Assembly: GCA_036386515.1 (NCBI GenBank)
Contig: DASVVO010000043.1
Location: 1 to 64,000 of the forward strand
Direction of reading: 5' to 3'
From: JAIVJZ01 sp036386515
GTDB taxonomy: Bacteria; Acidobacteriota; Blastocatellia; Pyrinomonadales; Pyrinomonadaceae
DNA length: 64,000 bases
A model generated the notes under the pieces. It was not told the origin of the DNA, did not search any database, and saw only the letters and a list, made by a program, of their open reading frames with translations. The position numbers were made by a program, and so were the translations under genes. Shown piece by piece: positions 54,373-63,600 of the stretch. The stretch's first letter is position 1. The number at the start of each line of letters is the position of its first letter.

Positions 54373-57300
54373 ATGAACTCCTCGTTGCCGGAAGATGCAA
54401 ACTCGTCGCGGGAGGCCATCGAATCCTCCGCCGGAGAGTCCGCATCTCCGGTTGGGACGACGGACGGGCGTTTCCTCGCCTTCGCCGAAAACGCCGCCGA
54501 CGCCATCATCATCATTGACGCCGCGAGCGTCATCCATTTCACCAATCACGCCGCCGAAAAGATTTTCGGCTATCCGCTCCATGAACTGCTCGGCCAAAAT
54601 CTCACCCTGTTGATGCCCGATTATTTGCGCCACGTTCACCGCGCCGGGCTGGAACGTTATCTTGAGACGGGCGCGCGCCACATCAGTTGGAGCGGCGTCG
54701 AACTGCCCGGCCTGCACCGCGACGGGCGCGAGATCGAACTCGAAATCTCTTTCGGCGAACTCGTCGAGGGAGGCGTGCGCTACTTCACGGGCATCGCGCG
54801 CGACATCACGGAGCGCAAGCGCGCCGGGCGGCGTTTGGCGGCGCACCACGGCGTAACGCGCGTGCTGGCCGAAGCGGCGAGCGTGGGAGAGGCGGCGCGG
54901 AAGATACTTGAGGCCGTCTGCGAAAATCTGCGCTGGGAGATGGGCGCGTTCTGGCGCGCGGACGGCGGGGCGGGCGTGCTGCGCTGCCAGGAAATCTGGC
55001 AGGCGTCGGGAACGGAGCCGGGCGAGTTCGCGGCGCGCACGCGCGAGATGACTTTCGCGCGCGGCGCGGGTTTGCCCGGCCGCATCTGGGAGAGCGGCGA
55101 ACCCGCCTGGCTCGCCGACGTGGCGCACGAACAAAACATGCCGCGCGCGGCCGTGGCGGCGCGCGAAGGGTTGCACGCGGCGTTCGGATTTCCGGTCATG
55201 CTCGGCGGGGATGCGCTCGGCGTGATGGAGTTTTTCAGCCGCGAGGTGCGCACGTCCGAGCCGGAGTTGCGCACGCTGATGAACACCATCGGCAGCCAGT
55301 TCGGGCAGTTCATCGAACGCAGGCGCGCGCAGAGCGCGTTGGCCTTTGCCGAGGAACGCGCGCACGCCGAGTATGATCGTTATCGTTCGCTCGTCACGGC
55401 GACGGCGCAGGTCGTGTGGACGACGGACGCCGCCGGGCGCGTCGAGGACATCCCGGCGTGGCGCGCGATGACCGGCCAGACCAGGGAAGAGGTGGGCGGC
55501 CTCGGCTGGCTCGACGCCATCCACCCCGAAGACCGCGAGCGCACGTCGCAACTCTGGCTCCGCGCCGTCGAGACGCGCAGCATCTACGCGACCGAGTATC
55601 GCCTGCGCCAGCGCGACGGCAGCTACCGCGATTTCGCCGTGCGCGGCGTTCCCGTCATCGCCGAAGACGGCAGCTTGCGCGAATGGGTCGGCACGCTCTC
55701 CGACATCACGGAGCGCAAGCAGCGCGAGGCGACCCAACGCTTCCTCGTCGAAGCGAGCGCGCTTTTGGCCGCCTCGCTCGATTATGAGACGACGCTCGAA
55801 TCGGTGGCGCGCCTCAGCGTCCCTTTCCTCGCCGATTGGTGCATCGTCTACGTGGTGGATGACGACGGCGCGTGCCGCCCCATCGCCGTGATGCACGGCG
55901 GCGACGACGCGGCGCAGGTCGGGCTGGTCTGGGAACTCGAACGGCGCGAGAACCGGAACCCGGAAGCGGCGACGGGCGTGGCGAATGCGATCCGCACCGG
56001 CCAGTCGGAACTTTACGCGGACATCGCCTCGTCGGCCGAAGCCGTTTCGACCGACGAGGCGAAGCGTTTCCGCGTCGCGCGCGAACTCGGTTTGGCGTCG
56101 GCCATGATCGTGCCGCTCGTGGCGCGCGGGCGCACGCTCGGCGCGATCACGTTCGCCACTTCCGCGCCGGGAAGACGCTACGGCCTCTCCGACCTCGCCC
56201 TCGCCGAAGACCTCGCGCAACGCGCCGCCTTCGCCGTGGACAACGCGCGCCTTTACCGCGAGGCGCAGGAAGCCAATCGCCTCAAGGACGAATTTCTCGC
56301 CACGCTCTCGCACGAACTACGCACGCCGCTCACTTCCATCCTCGGTTGGACGAACCTGCTCCGCTCCGTCAAGTTCGACGATGCGACCGCCGCCCGCGCC
56401 CTCGAAACCATCGAGCGCAACGCCCGCTCGCAGAAGCAACTCGTGGACGATCTGCTCGACGCCTCGCGCATCATCACCGGGAAGCTGCGACTCGACTTGA
56501 AGCCGACCGAACTCAGGCAGGTGGTCGAAGCGGCGTGCGAAGCGGCGCGCCCCGCGGCGCAGGCGAAGGGCATCGAACTCGCGCTCACCATCGACGCGGC
56601 GGCGAACCTTGTCGCGGGCGACGCGGAACGCTTGCAGCAAGTGGTCTGGAATCTGTTGTCGAACGCCGTCAAGTTCACGCCCGAGGGCGGGCGCGTCGAG
56701 GTGCGTCTGGAGCGCGCGGGGACGCAGGCGCGCATCGCCGTCACGGACACGGGCGAGGGCGTCAAAGCGGATTTTCTACCGTTCGTCTTCGACCGTTTCC
56801 GCCAGGCCGATCAAACGACGACGCGCACGCACGGCGGCCTCGGTCTCGGCCTCGCCATCGTGCGCCACCTGACCGAACTCCACGGCGGGACGGTCGGCGC
56901 GACGAGCGCGGGCGAAGACCGTGGAGCGACTTTCGAGGTGCGTCTGCCCTTGCTCGAATACGCGAAGCGCGGCGAGTCCGCGCCCGTCGAGACGGAGCCT
57001 GAGCGCGCGACCGAACCGGCGGAGCGACAGACCGTGCTTGGCGGCCTCCGCATCCTGATCGTGGAAGACGAACCGGACACGCGCGTGCTGCTCGGCAAAG
57101 CTCTGGAACGCTACGGCGCGACCGTGCAGATGTGCGAGTTGGCGGAAGAGGCTTTGGCCGCGCTCGAACGCGGTTCGTTCGATTGCATCCTGAGCGACAT
57201 CGCCATGCCCGGAGAGGACGGCTACACGTTCATCGAAAAACTCAGGAAGCGCGACGCGGCGCGCGGCGGCGCGACGACCCCGGCCATCGCCTTCACGGCC

Positions 57301-57429
57301 TACGCCCGCGAAGAAGATCGTCGGCGCGCGCTCGACGCGGGCTTCCAACTGCACCTCGCCAAGCCCATCGCGCCGAAGGAACTCGCCGAGGCGGTCGCCG
57401 GCGTCGTCGGGCGAACCTCAAACGTTTGA
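54373..57429 (+). CDS. PAS/GAF hybrid sensor histidine kinase
   Basis: The 1018-residue protein has no obvious membrane helix and should be cytoplasmic. Domain order: PAS (about 30-150), GAF (about 160-315), PAS/PAC (about 330-455), GAF (about 465-620), HisKA with phospho-His647 in LSHELRTP, HATPase (N-box LLSNAVKFTPEGG, G-boxes DTGEGVK and THGGLGLGLAI), and a C-terminal receiver with phospho-Asp942 in CILSDIAMPGEDG. The receiver makes it a hybrid kinase that needs a phosphotransfer partner, and none is encoded beside it. The signals are unknown. Confidence 0.94.
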   Translation: MNSSLPEDANSSREAIESSAGESASPVGTTDGRFLAFAENAADAIIIIDAASVIHFTNHAAEKIFGYPLHELLGQNLTLLMPDYLRHVHRAGLERYLETGARHISWSGVELPGLHRDGREIELEISFGELVEGGVRYFTGIARDITERKRAGRRLAAHHGVTRVLAEAASVGEAARKILEAVCENLRWEMGAFWRADGGAGVLRCQEIWQASGTEPGEFAARTREMTFARGAGLPGRIWESGEPAWLADVAHEQNMPRAAVAAREGLHAAFGFPVMLGGDALGVMEFFSREVRTSEPELRTLMNTIGSQFGQFIERRRAQSALAFAEERAHAEYDRYRSLVTATAQVVWTTDAAGRVEDIPAWRAMTGQTREEVGGLGWLDAIHPEDRERTSQLWLRAVETRSIYATEYRLRQRDGSYRDFAVRGVPVIAEDGSLREWVGTLSDITERKQREATQRFLVEASALLAASLDYETTLESVARLSVPFLADWCIVYVVDDDGACRPIAVMHGGDDAAQVGLVWELERRENRNPEAATGVANAIRTGQSELYADIASSAEAVSTDEAKRFRVARELGLASAMIVPLVARGRTLGAITFATSAPGRRYGLSDLALAEDLAQRAAFAVDNARLYREAQEANRLKDEFLATLSHELRTPLTSILGWTNLLRSVKFDDATAARALETIERNARSQKQLVDDLLDASRIITGKLRLDLKPTELRQVVEAACEAARPAAQAKGIELALTIDAAANLVAGDAERLQQVVWNLLSNAVKFTPEGGRVEVRLERAGTQARIAVTDTGEGVKADFLPFVFDRFRQADQTTTRTHGGLGLGLAIVRHLTELHGGTVGATSAGEDRGATFEVRLPLLEYAKRGESAPVETEPERATEPAERQTVLGGLRILIVEDEPDTRVLLGKALERYGATVQMCELAEEALAALERGSFDCILSDIAMPGEDGYTFIEKLRKRDAARGGATTPAIAFTAYAREEDRRRALDAGFQLHLAKPIAPKELAEAVAGVVGRTSNV

Positions 57430-57524
57430 ACGAGAAACTCGCCGCCGCCCCCACGCGCCGCGTCGCCTTTCAACCCGCGTTAAATTCACCCACGCCGCTC
57501 AGTTCATCAACGCCGCGCAATTCA

Positions 57525-58631
57525 TCAATGCCCGCGCCGCAGGTCGTCCAACGCCGCGCCGAGGCGTTCGAGTCCGCCGCTCAACATGTCTGTGTCGCCG
57601 CCGATGCTGAGGCGGAAGTGTTCGGGCATCTCAAAGAATCGCCCCGGCACGAGCGACGTTTCATACTTCTCGCGCAGGAGCGCGCAGAGAGAGTCCACGT
57701 CGCCGCCGCCGGTGAGGAGACGCGGGAAAGAGATCATGCCGTCGGTGAGGGGGAAGGTTTCGAGATCATCGCGCGCGGCGAAAAAGTCGTTGGCGAGGGC
57801 GCGGTTTCGTTCGAGCAGGGCGCGGGCGTCTGCGGCGATTTCGGGGAGGCGGGCGAAGGCGATGCAACTGAGGCGTTCGGCGGCGTGCGGTTGGGCGACG
57901 CCGAAGAGGTCGTTGAGTCGCCACATGCGCCCGGCCAATTCCGGCGCGGCCAGAATCCAGCCGCAGCGCAGCCCGCTCAGGCCGTAAACTTTCGTCAGGC
58001 TGCTGGTGCTGATGAAATGTTCGCCGAGATGGAAGGCCGTGCGCGGGGCGCGCGCGAAGGCGGCGTCGAGATAAACCTCATCGACGAGGACGCGCGCGCC
58101 CACGCGGGCTGCGAGGTCGCCGATCTGTCTGAGCGCGTCGTCGCCGTCGTAAGCGTTTGAAGGGTTGTGCAGGTTCGTGACGACGACGAGACGCGTGCGC
58201 GGCGTGATGGCGCGCTCTACTTCCGACGGATCGAGGCGAAACTGAGCGTCGAGCGGGCGCGCGAATCTTTTGACATCCGCGCCGAGGTAGAGCGCGGCGG
58301 AGATGATCAACTCGTAAGTCGGCTGTTCGATGAGAATTTCGTCGCCGGGCGCAAGGAGGGCGGCCAGCGCGAGGAAGTTCGCCATCGAAGTGCCGTTGGC
58401 GGCGACGACCGTGCCGGGCGCGACGCCGCACTTCGCGGCGATGGCCTGTTGGAGCGGCGGGTAGCCGTAGCCGCTCGTGCCGCTCAGTTCGAGATCGGAG
58501 AGCGAGACGCGCAGGCGTTCGAGCGGGTATGGGCGCACGCCGCTCGTCGCCAGGTTGAAGCGCGCTTGCGATTGCGTCTTCGCCCAGTACATGTAAGCCG
58601 AACTCGTCACGCGCGGTTGCCGTTCGCTCAT
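57525..58631 (-). CDS. PLP-dependent aminotransferase, class I/II
   Basis: This 368-residue fold-type I enzyme has the PLP lysine Lys214 in STSSLTKVYGLSG. The substrate-binding Asn lies in NLHNPSNAY (about 153-161), and Asp184-Tyr187 in VDEVYLD contacts the cofactor. It belongs to the aspartate-aminotransferase superfamily; the exact amino donor is not predictable. Its start overlaps the permease stop by four bases (ATGA), which suggests that the permease imports the amino acid used by this enzyme. Confidence 0.9.
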   Translation of the reverse strand: MSERQPRVTSSAYMYWAKTQSQARFNLATSGVRPYPLERLRVSLSDLELSGTSGYGYPPLQQAIAAKCGVAPGTVVAANGTSMANFLALAALLAPGDEILIEQPTYELIISAALYLGADVKRFARPLDAQFRLDPSEVERAITPRTRLVVVTNLHNPSNAYDGDDALRQIGDLAARVGARVLVDEVYLDAAFARAPRTAFHLGEHFISTSSLTKVYGLSGLRCGWILAAPELAGRMWRLNDLFGVAQPHAAERLSCIAFARLPEIAADARALLERNRALANDFFAARDDLETFPLTDGMISFPRLLTGGGDVDSLCALLREKYETSLVPGRFFEMPEHFRLSIGGDTDMLSGGLERLGAALDDLRRGH

Positions 58632-60001
58632 GGGTGCAGTTTCCTTTGCCGCCGCAGCCAGTAGTAGCAGGCGGGCACGCCCGCGAGCACGATCACGAAG
58701 CCGATCGCGCTGTTGGCCGGATATTTATAGACGGTGCTCAGGACGACGAGCCAGCAGGCCGCGACGAAAAGCGCGGTCGTGTAGGGGTGGCCGGGAACTT
58801 TGAAGGCCGCCGTCGCAGTGTCGTCGCCGCCGGGAGCGGCGCGGCGGCGGAAGATGAAGAGGGAGAGTCCGGTCAGCCCGAACCAGATGAAGTCAACCGA
58901 GACGACGTAATTGAGTATCTGCCCGTACCTGCCGGAGAGCGCGATGACGATGGCCGCCGCGCCCTGCAAGGCGATGGCGAAGACGGGGACGCGCGTGCGC
59001 TCGCTCACCCGCGCGATGCGGCGGAAGAACAATCCGTCTTCGGCCATCGCGAAATAGACGCGCGGCGTGGTGAGCAGAGCTTGACTGAGGAAACCGAGCG
59101 TCGAGACGGTGATGCCGAGAGCGATCAGTTGCGCGCCGCGTTCGCCGAGCGCGCGGCGCATGACGGCGGTGGCGGGCGTGGTCGTCTGCGCCAGACCTTC
59201 CGCGCCGAGCGCGTAGACGCAGACGAAGCTGACGGCCGTGTAGAGCAGCACCACGCCCGCCACGCCGTAGAGCAGGCCGCGCGCGAGGTCGCGGCGCGGG
59301 TCGCGCATCTCGCCCGCCACGAAACTCGTCGTCTGCCAGCCGCCGTAAGCGAACATGACGGGCGTGAGCGCCGCGCCCATCGCGATTAACAGGTCGAACG
59401 ATAAAGGCTCGCGCTGAAGCGCAGGCGCGCCGGTGATGCCCGGAGCCTCTGCGGAGAACCACCAGCCGCAAAAGACGAGCGCGGCGATGGCCGCGATCTT
59501 CAAAACCATGAGCGCGCTCTGCACGTTGCTTCCGGCGCGGACGCCGAGACAGTTGATGCCCGTCAGGAGCACGAGCGCGAGGGCGGCGAGCGCACTTTCG
59601 GAGAGCGGCGCGCGTGTGAGTTCGGCGAAGTAGCGCGCGAAGGTGATGGCGACGGCCGCCATGCCGCCCGACTGGATGACGAGCAGCAGCGACCACCCGT
59701 AGAGAAACGCCACGGTCGGGTGATAGGCGTCGCGCAGATACGCGTACTGGCCGCCGACTTCCGGCCGGCGCGCCGCCAACTCCGCGTAGACGAAAGCCCC
59801 CGTGAGCGCGATCAGCCCGCCCAGGAGCCACGCGCCGAGGATGAGCAGGGGCGTGTCTACCTGCCGCGCCACCTCCGCCGGGTTGACGAAGATGCCCGCG
59901 CCGATGATGCCGCCCATGACGAGCATCGTCGCGTCGAAGAGATTGAGGCGGCGCGCGAGTTTGGGCGGCGCGTCAGGCGTGTTTGTTGGCATGGCGTCCA
60001 T
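58628..60001 (-). CDS. Amino acid permease, APC family
   Basis: This 457-residue transporter has 12 predicted membrane helices. The N-terminal LNLFDATMLVMGGIIGAGIFVNP is the APC-superfamily signature (GxG in helix 1), followed by GAWLLGGLIALTGAFVYAEL and GGQYAYLRDAYHP. It resembles LAT/SteT-type exchangers. The substrate is not determined. ATG at 60001 or the one at 59992 could be the start. It is translated together with the aminotransferase gene. Confidence 0.92.
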   Translation of the reverse strand: MDAMPTNTPDAPPKLARRLNLFDATMLVMGGIIGAGIFVNPAEVARQVDTPLLILGAWLLGGLIALTGAFVYAELAARRPEVGGQYAYLRDAYHPTVAFLYGWSLLLVIQSGGMAAVAITFARYFAELTRAPLSESALAALALVLLTGINCLGVRAGSNVQSALMVLKIAAIAALVFCGWWFSAEAPGITGAPALQREPLSFDLLIAMGAALTPVMFAYGGWQTTSFVAGEMRDPRRDLARGLLYGVAGVVLLYTAVSFVCVYALGAEGLAQTTTPATAVMRRALGERGAQLIALGITVSTLGFLSQALLTTPRVYFAMAEDGLFFRRIARVSERTRVPVFAIALQGAAAIVIALSGRYGQILNYVVSVDFIWFGLTGLSLFIFRRRAAPGGDDTATAAFKVPGHPYTTALFVAACWLVVLSTVYKYPANSAIGFVIVLAGVPACYYWLRRQRKLHP

Positions 60002-60262
60002 CGGGAGCGAGAGTGTGCCGCACTCGCGCCGGATTTGTAAACCCTAATGATGCAGAGGTTGAACCCGGCGCGGGCTGCCCGCGCCCCGAAAAAACGCCCG
60101 CCGTCGCATTCTAAAGGCGCGCGGCGGCTCGCCCCGGCGGCGCGGGCGCAAAACTCGCCCGCCGGAGATTCAACGCCCCGGCGCAACCAAATTCCCCCGC
60201 GCTCGTGGCGGTGCGAACCTGCGCCAAACCGTTAATAATTTTACCGATAAGCCCCAAATTCA

Positions 60263-60291
60263 TTGACACCACGGGGCTAAAGAGATTATTT
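60263..60291 (+). promoter_or_regulatory. Possible sigma-70 promoter
   Basis: TTGACA (60263-60268) is followed after 17 bp by TTATTT (60286-60291). The -35 is perfect and the -10 is weak. If used, the leader of the downstream gene would be about 350 nt long. Confidence 0.4.
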
Positions 60292-60564
60292 TACGCTGGC
60301 TTACTAATTTGTGAGCTTCTGCGAGGTCGGACGTGAGGCCACTGCCTCGATCCGCATCACGGTAATTCGTTATTTTCAATCGAATAGCTCCCACCCCCCG
60401 CAAGCTACCAAACCCTTTCGACGGAGAACGCGCGCCCGCGTCTTTTTCGGCAGAAGCGAATGTTGAGTCGCAGGGGATTAGGTACGGCCTTTCGATCCAC
60501 TTCAAAATGAAACAAATATGGCTGTGTTTGACAGCCATCAAGCGATCCTAATTTCTGAACCGTG

Positions 60565-60613
60565 CGAGTGCGGTTTGGCGTCGGCCAGGTCTGAGCCGAC
60601 GGACGCGCACTCG
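60565..60613 (+). promoter_or_regulatory. Nested hairpin in the leader of the BNR gene
   Basis: Outer arms CGAGTGCG (60565-60572) and CGCACTCG (60606-60613) enclose inner arms CGTCGGC (60579-60585) and GCCGACG (60595-60601). A second hairpin, ATGGCTGT/ACAGCCAT, lies at 60518-60538. The structure ends 36 nt before the start codon and may control translation or transcript stability. Confidence 0.5.
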
Positions 60614-60649
60614 ACCGTCTCTATTGACAGCCCCTCCAGGAGAATCTGC

Positions 60650-63600
60650 ATGAAGAACTATACGAGATGGGTGATGCTCGTCGGCGCAGCCGTCGTGTTC
60701 TCCCTTTCGGCTTTAATTTTCGAGTCGACCACCAGCGCGCAGGAGCGCGGCAAGCCGGCGAAGGCGAATGACGCCGCCGCCCCCACGGGCGCACAGCAGC
60801 AGGGCGACGCGCCCGCCTCGCCTACCAAAAGGGAGCGCAGCCTGACCCGCAAGCCGGGCGAAGCTAAAGAAGAAGACCCCGATCTCCCGGCCTTCATGAA
60901 AGGGAAGATCAACTTCGAGGCTTACCACGAGAAGCGTCAGGCGCACATCAACATGCTGCTCGGCGTGGCGGACGACGGAACTTATAACCCGATGCTCCGC
61001 TTCAAGGCGATTCAGGACATGAAGCAGCAGGAGGCGCAACTGCGGCAGGACGCGAAGAACGGTCGTTCCATCCACCCGTTGATCAGCAGCACGAGTTGGA
61101 CGCCGCTCGGCCCGCAACCCATCCCGAACGGGCAGACTTCCATCGTGGTTCACCCGGTGAGCGGGCGCACCACTGCCATCGCCGTTCACCCCACCAACCC
61201 CGACATCGTCTTCATCGGCGCGGCCAACGGCGGCGTCTTCCGCTCGCTCAACGGCGGGCAGACGTGGACGCCCGTTTTCGATAGCGCGGAATCAATGGTT
61301 ATTGGCGCGCTGGCCTTCGCGCCCTCCAACCCGAACATCCTCTATGTCGGCACGGGCGAAGGCAACCAGTGCGGCAGCGGTTGTTACGCGGGCATCGGCG
61401 TCTATCGCATCGACAACGCCCTGACGACCGCCAATCTCGCCGGCCCCATCAACCCGACCCAGAATTTACTCTCGACGAACGGCGTGACGCCCCTCGTCAC
61501 CAGCTCGTTCACCGGGCGCGGCATCAGCGACATCCTCGTCCACCCGACCGACCCCGGGACGATTTTCGTCGCCACCACCTCGGCCATCATCGGCAACCCG
61601 CAACAGACCCCGGCCAACGGGTTGGTTCCGCCGCTCGGCCTGCGCGGCCTCTACCGCTCGACCAACGCGACGGCCGCCGCCGCCTCGGTCACTTTCCAAA
61701 AGTTGCTCGTCGCGCCGGAAAACTGTTTCGACAGCCCCTGCACCGGCAACCACAACATCACCGGCATTCGTTTTGATCCGGGCGACCCGAACATACTGGT
61801 CGCCTTCGTCCGCGCCGCGGCGACGACCTCCTTCAGCGGCGTCTGGCGCACGGCGAACGCGCTGGCGGCCACCCCGACTTTCACCCAGCAACTCGCCCTG
61901 AACACCACGCGCGGCGAGTTCGGTGCGGCGAGGGTGAGCGGCGTCACCACCTTTTACCTCGCCTCCGGCGAGGCGGCGACGGGCACGTCCTGCACCACCA
62001 ACTCCGGCGCGGTGCGCAAATCAATCGACGGCGGCCTGACGTGGGTCAAGCAACTCGGCGGCGGCGGTTTCTGCGGCGGCCAGTGCTCCTACGACATCTC
62101 CATCGAGGCTGATCCGAGCAACGCGAACATCGTCCACCTCGGCGGCTCGGCGCAGGGCACGTGCTCGCGCGTGCAGGCGCGCTCGACCGACGGCGGCGCG
62201 ACCTTCGTGCGCAACGACACCGGCCTTCACGCCGACACGCACGCCACCGTGGCCTCCCAGTCGAACCCGAACATCGTCTATACCGCCAGCGACGGCGGCA
62301 TCTGGCGTTCGACCAACAAGGGCGTCACCTGGACTTCGCTCAACAACACCGGCTACAGCGCGACCCAGTTCCAGGGCTTGGACGTGCATGCCACCGACCG
62401 CTTCTTCTCGCTCGGCGGCACGCAGGACAACGGCACGCAGTTCATGCTGCCCGTCACCGGCAACGACCCGAACAAGCCGATCAACCAGTGGCGACGCGCC
62501 GACTTCGGCGACGGCGGTTACGCGCTCATCGACAAGAGTTCGACCGACACCACCAACGTGACGATGTACCACACGTACTTCAACCAGCAGAACACCCTTA
62601 TCGGCTTCGGGCGCGTCTCGCGCACCGACTGCGCTTTTGAAGGACAGTGGCCGCTCAAGGGGTTCGGCGCTTCGCCGGGCTTCGTCAACGCGTGCGGCGA
62701 TGCCGAAGGGCCGAACGGCATCACCAACGATAACGTGCTGTTCTACGCACCGATGGATTTGGGGCCGAGCCTCGTTCCCGGCCAGCCGAACACGCTCTAC
62801 TTCGGCACGGATCGTCTCTATCGCTCGGTCAACCGCGGCGACACGATGACGCTCGCCAGCCAGGCGCCGGTCAATCCGTTCCCGGCTCTGCCGACCGTCG
62901 GCGCGGCCATCACCACCATCTGGGTCAGCAAGACCGACGATAACGCGCGCATCGTGGGCACGTTGCCTCAGAGCGCGAACACGACGGCGGGCGTCCAGAC
63001 GGTGGGCGGTCAGGTCTTCGCGACCCGCACCGGCCTCGCCGTTTTGACCGAGGTGACGCCTCCGATCTCGGTCGCCAACCGCAGAGCCGTCGGCCGCGTC
63101 TTCATCGACCCGACCAACTCGGCGGTCGCCTACGTTTGCTACGGCGGCCAGGGCATCCCGGCCGCGCAGCACATCTGGAAGACCACCAACCTCAGCGACA
63201 CGCCCGGCGCGACCACCTGGACGGCCATCGCCAACGGCATCCCCGACGTTCCCGTCAACGCCTTCGAGGTTGACCCGGCCGACCCCAGCCATCTCTACGC
63301 GGGCACGGACATCGGCGTCTACACCTCGCAGGACGGCGGCGCGACCTGGGTGCCCTACGGCACGGGCTTGCCGCGCGTGGCCGTCTTCCAGATGGTCATC
63401 CAGAATGCCAACCGCATCCTGCGCATCGCCACTCACAGCCGCGGCCTCTGGGAGATCGCGCTCACGCCGCCCTCCGGGCTGACCATCACCGGCAACGTCA
63501 CCGGCCTCGCGGCCGGGGAGACCGCCACCGTCACGCTGCAAGGCTCGACCTTCCAGTCGCAAGTCGTGACCGGGCCGACGGGCGCGTACAGCTTCAGCGG

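Larger units (their letters stand above)
60002..60649. other. Divergent region with structured leader
   Basis: The first 230 bp are GC-rich without a supported gene. An AT-richer segment from 60233 carries a promoter-like pair, and a long leader with hairpins follows to the ATG at 60650. No known riboswitch class was recognised. Confidence 0.45.

Noticed and set aside
60300..60600. A cyclic-di-GMP or cobalamin riboswitch in the leader of the BNR gene
   Set aside because: Short matches to core boxes are out of order and the flanking stems do not fit. Only generic hairpins can be supported.
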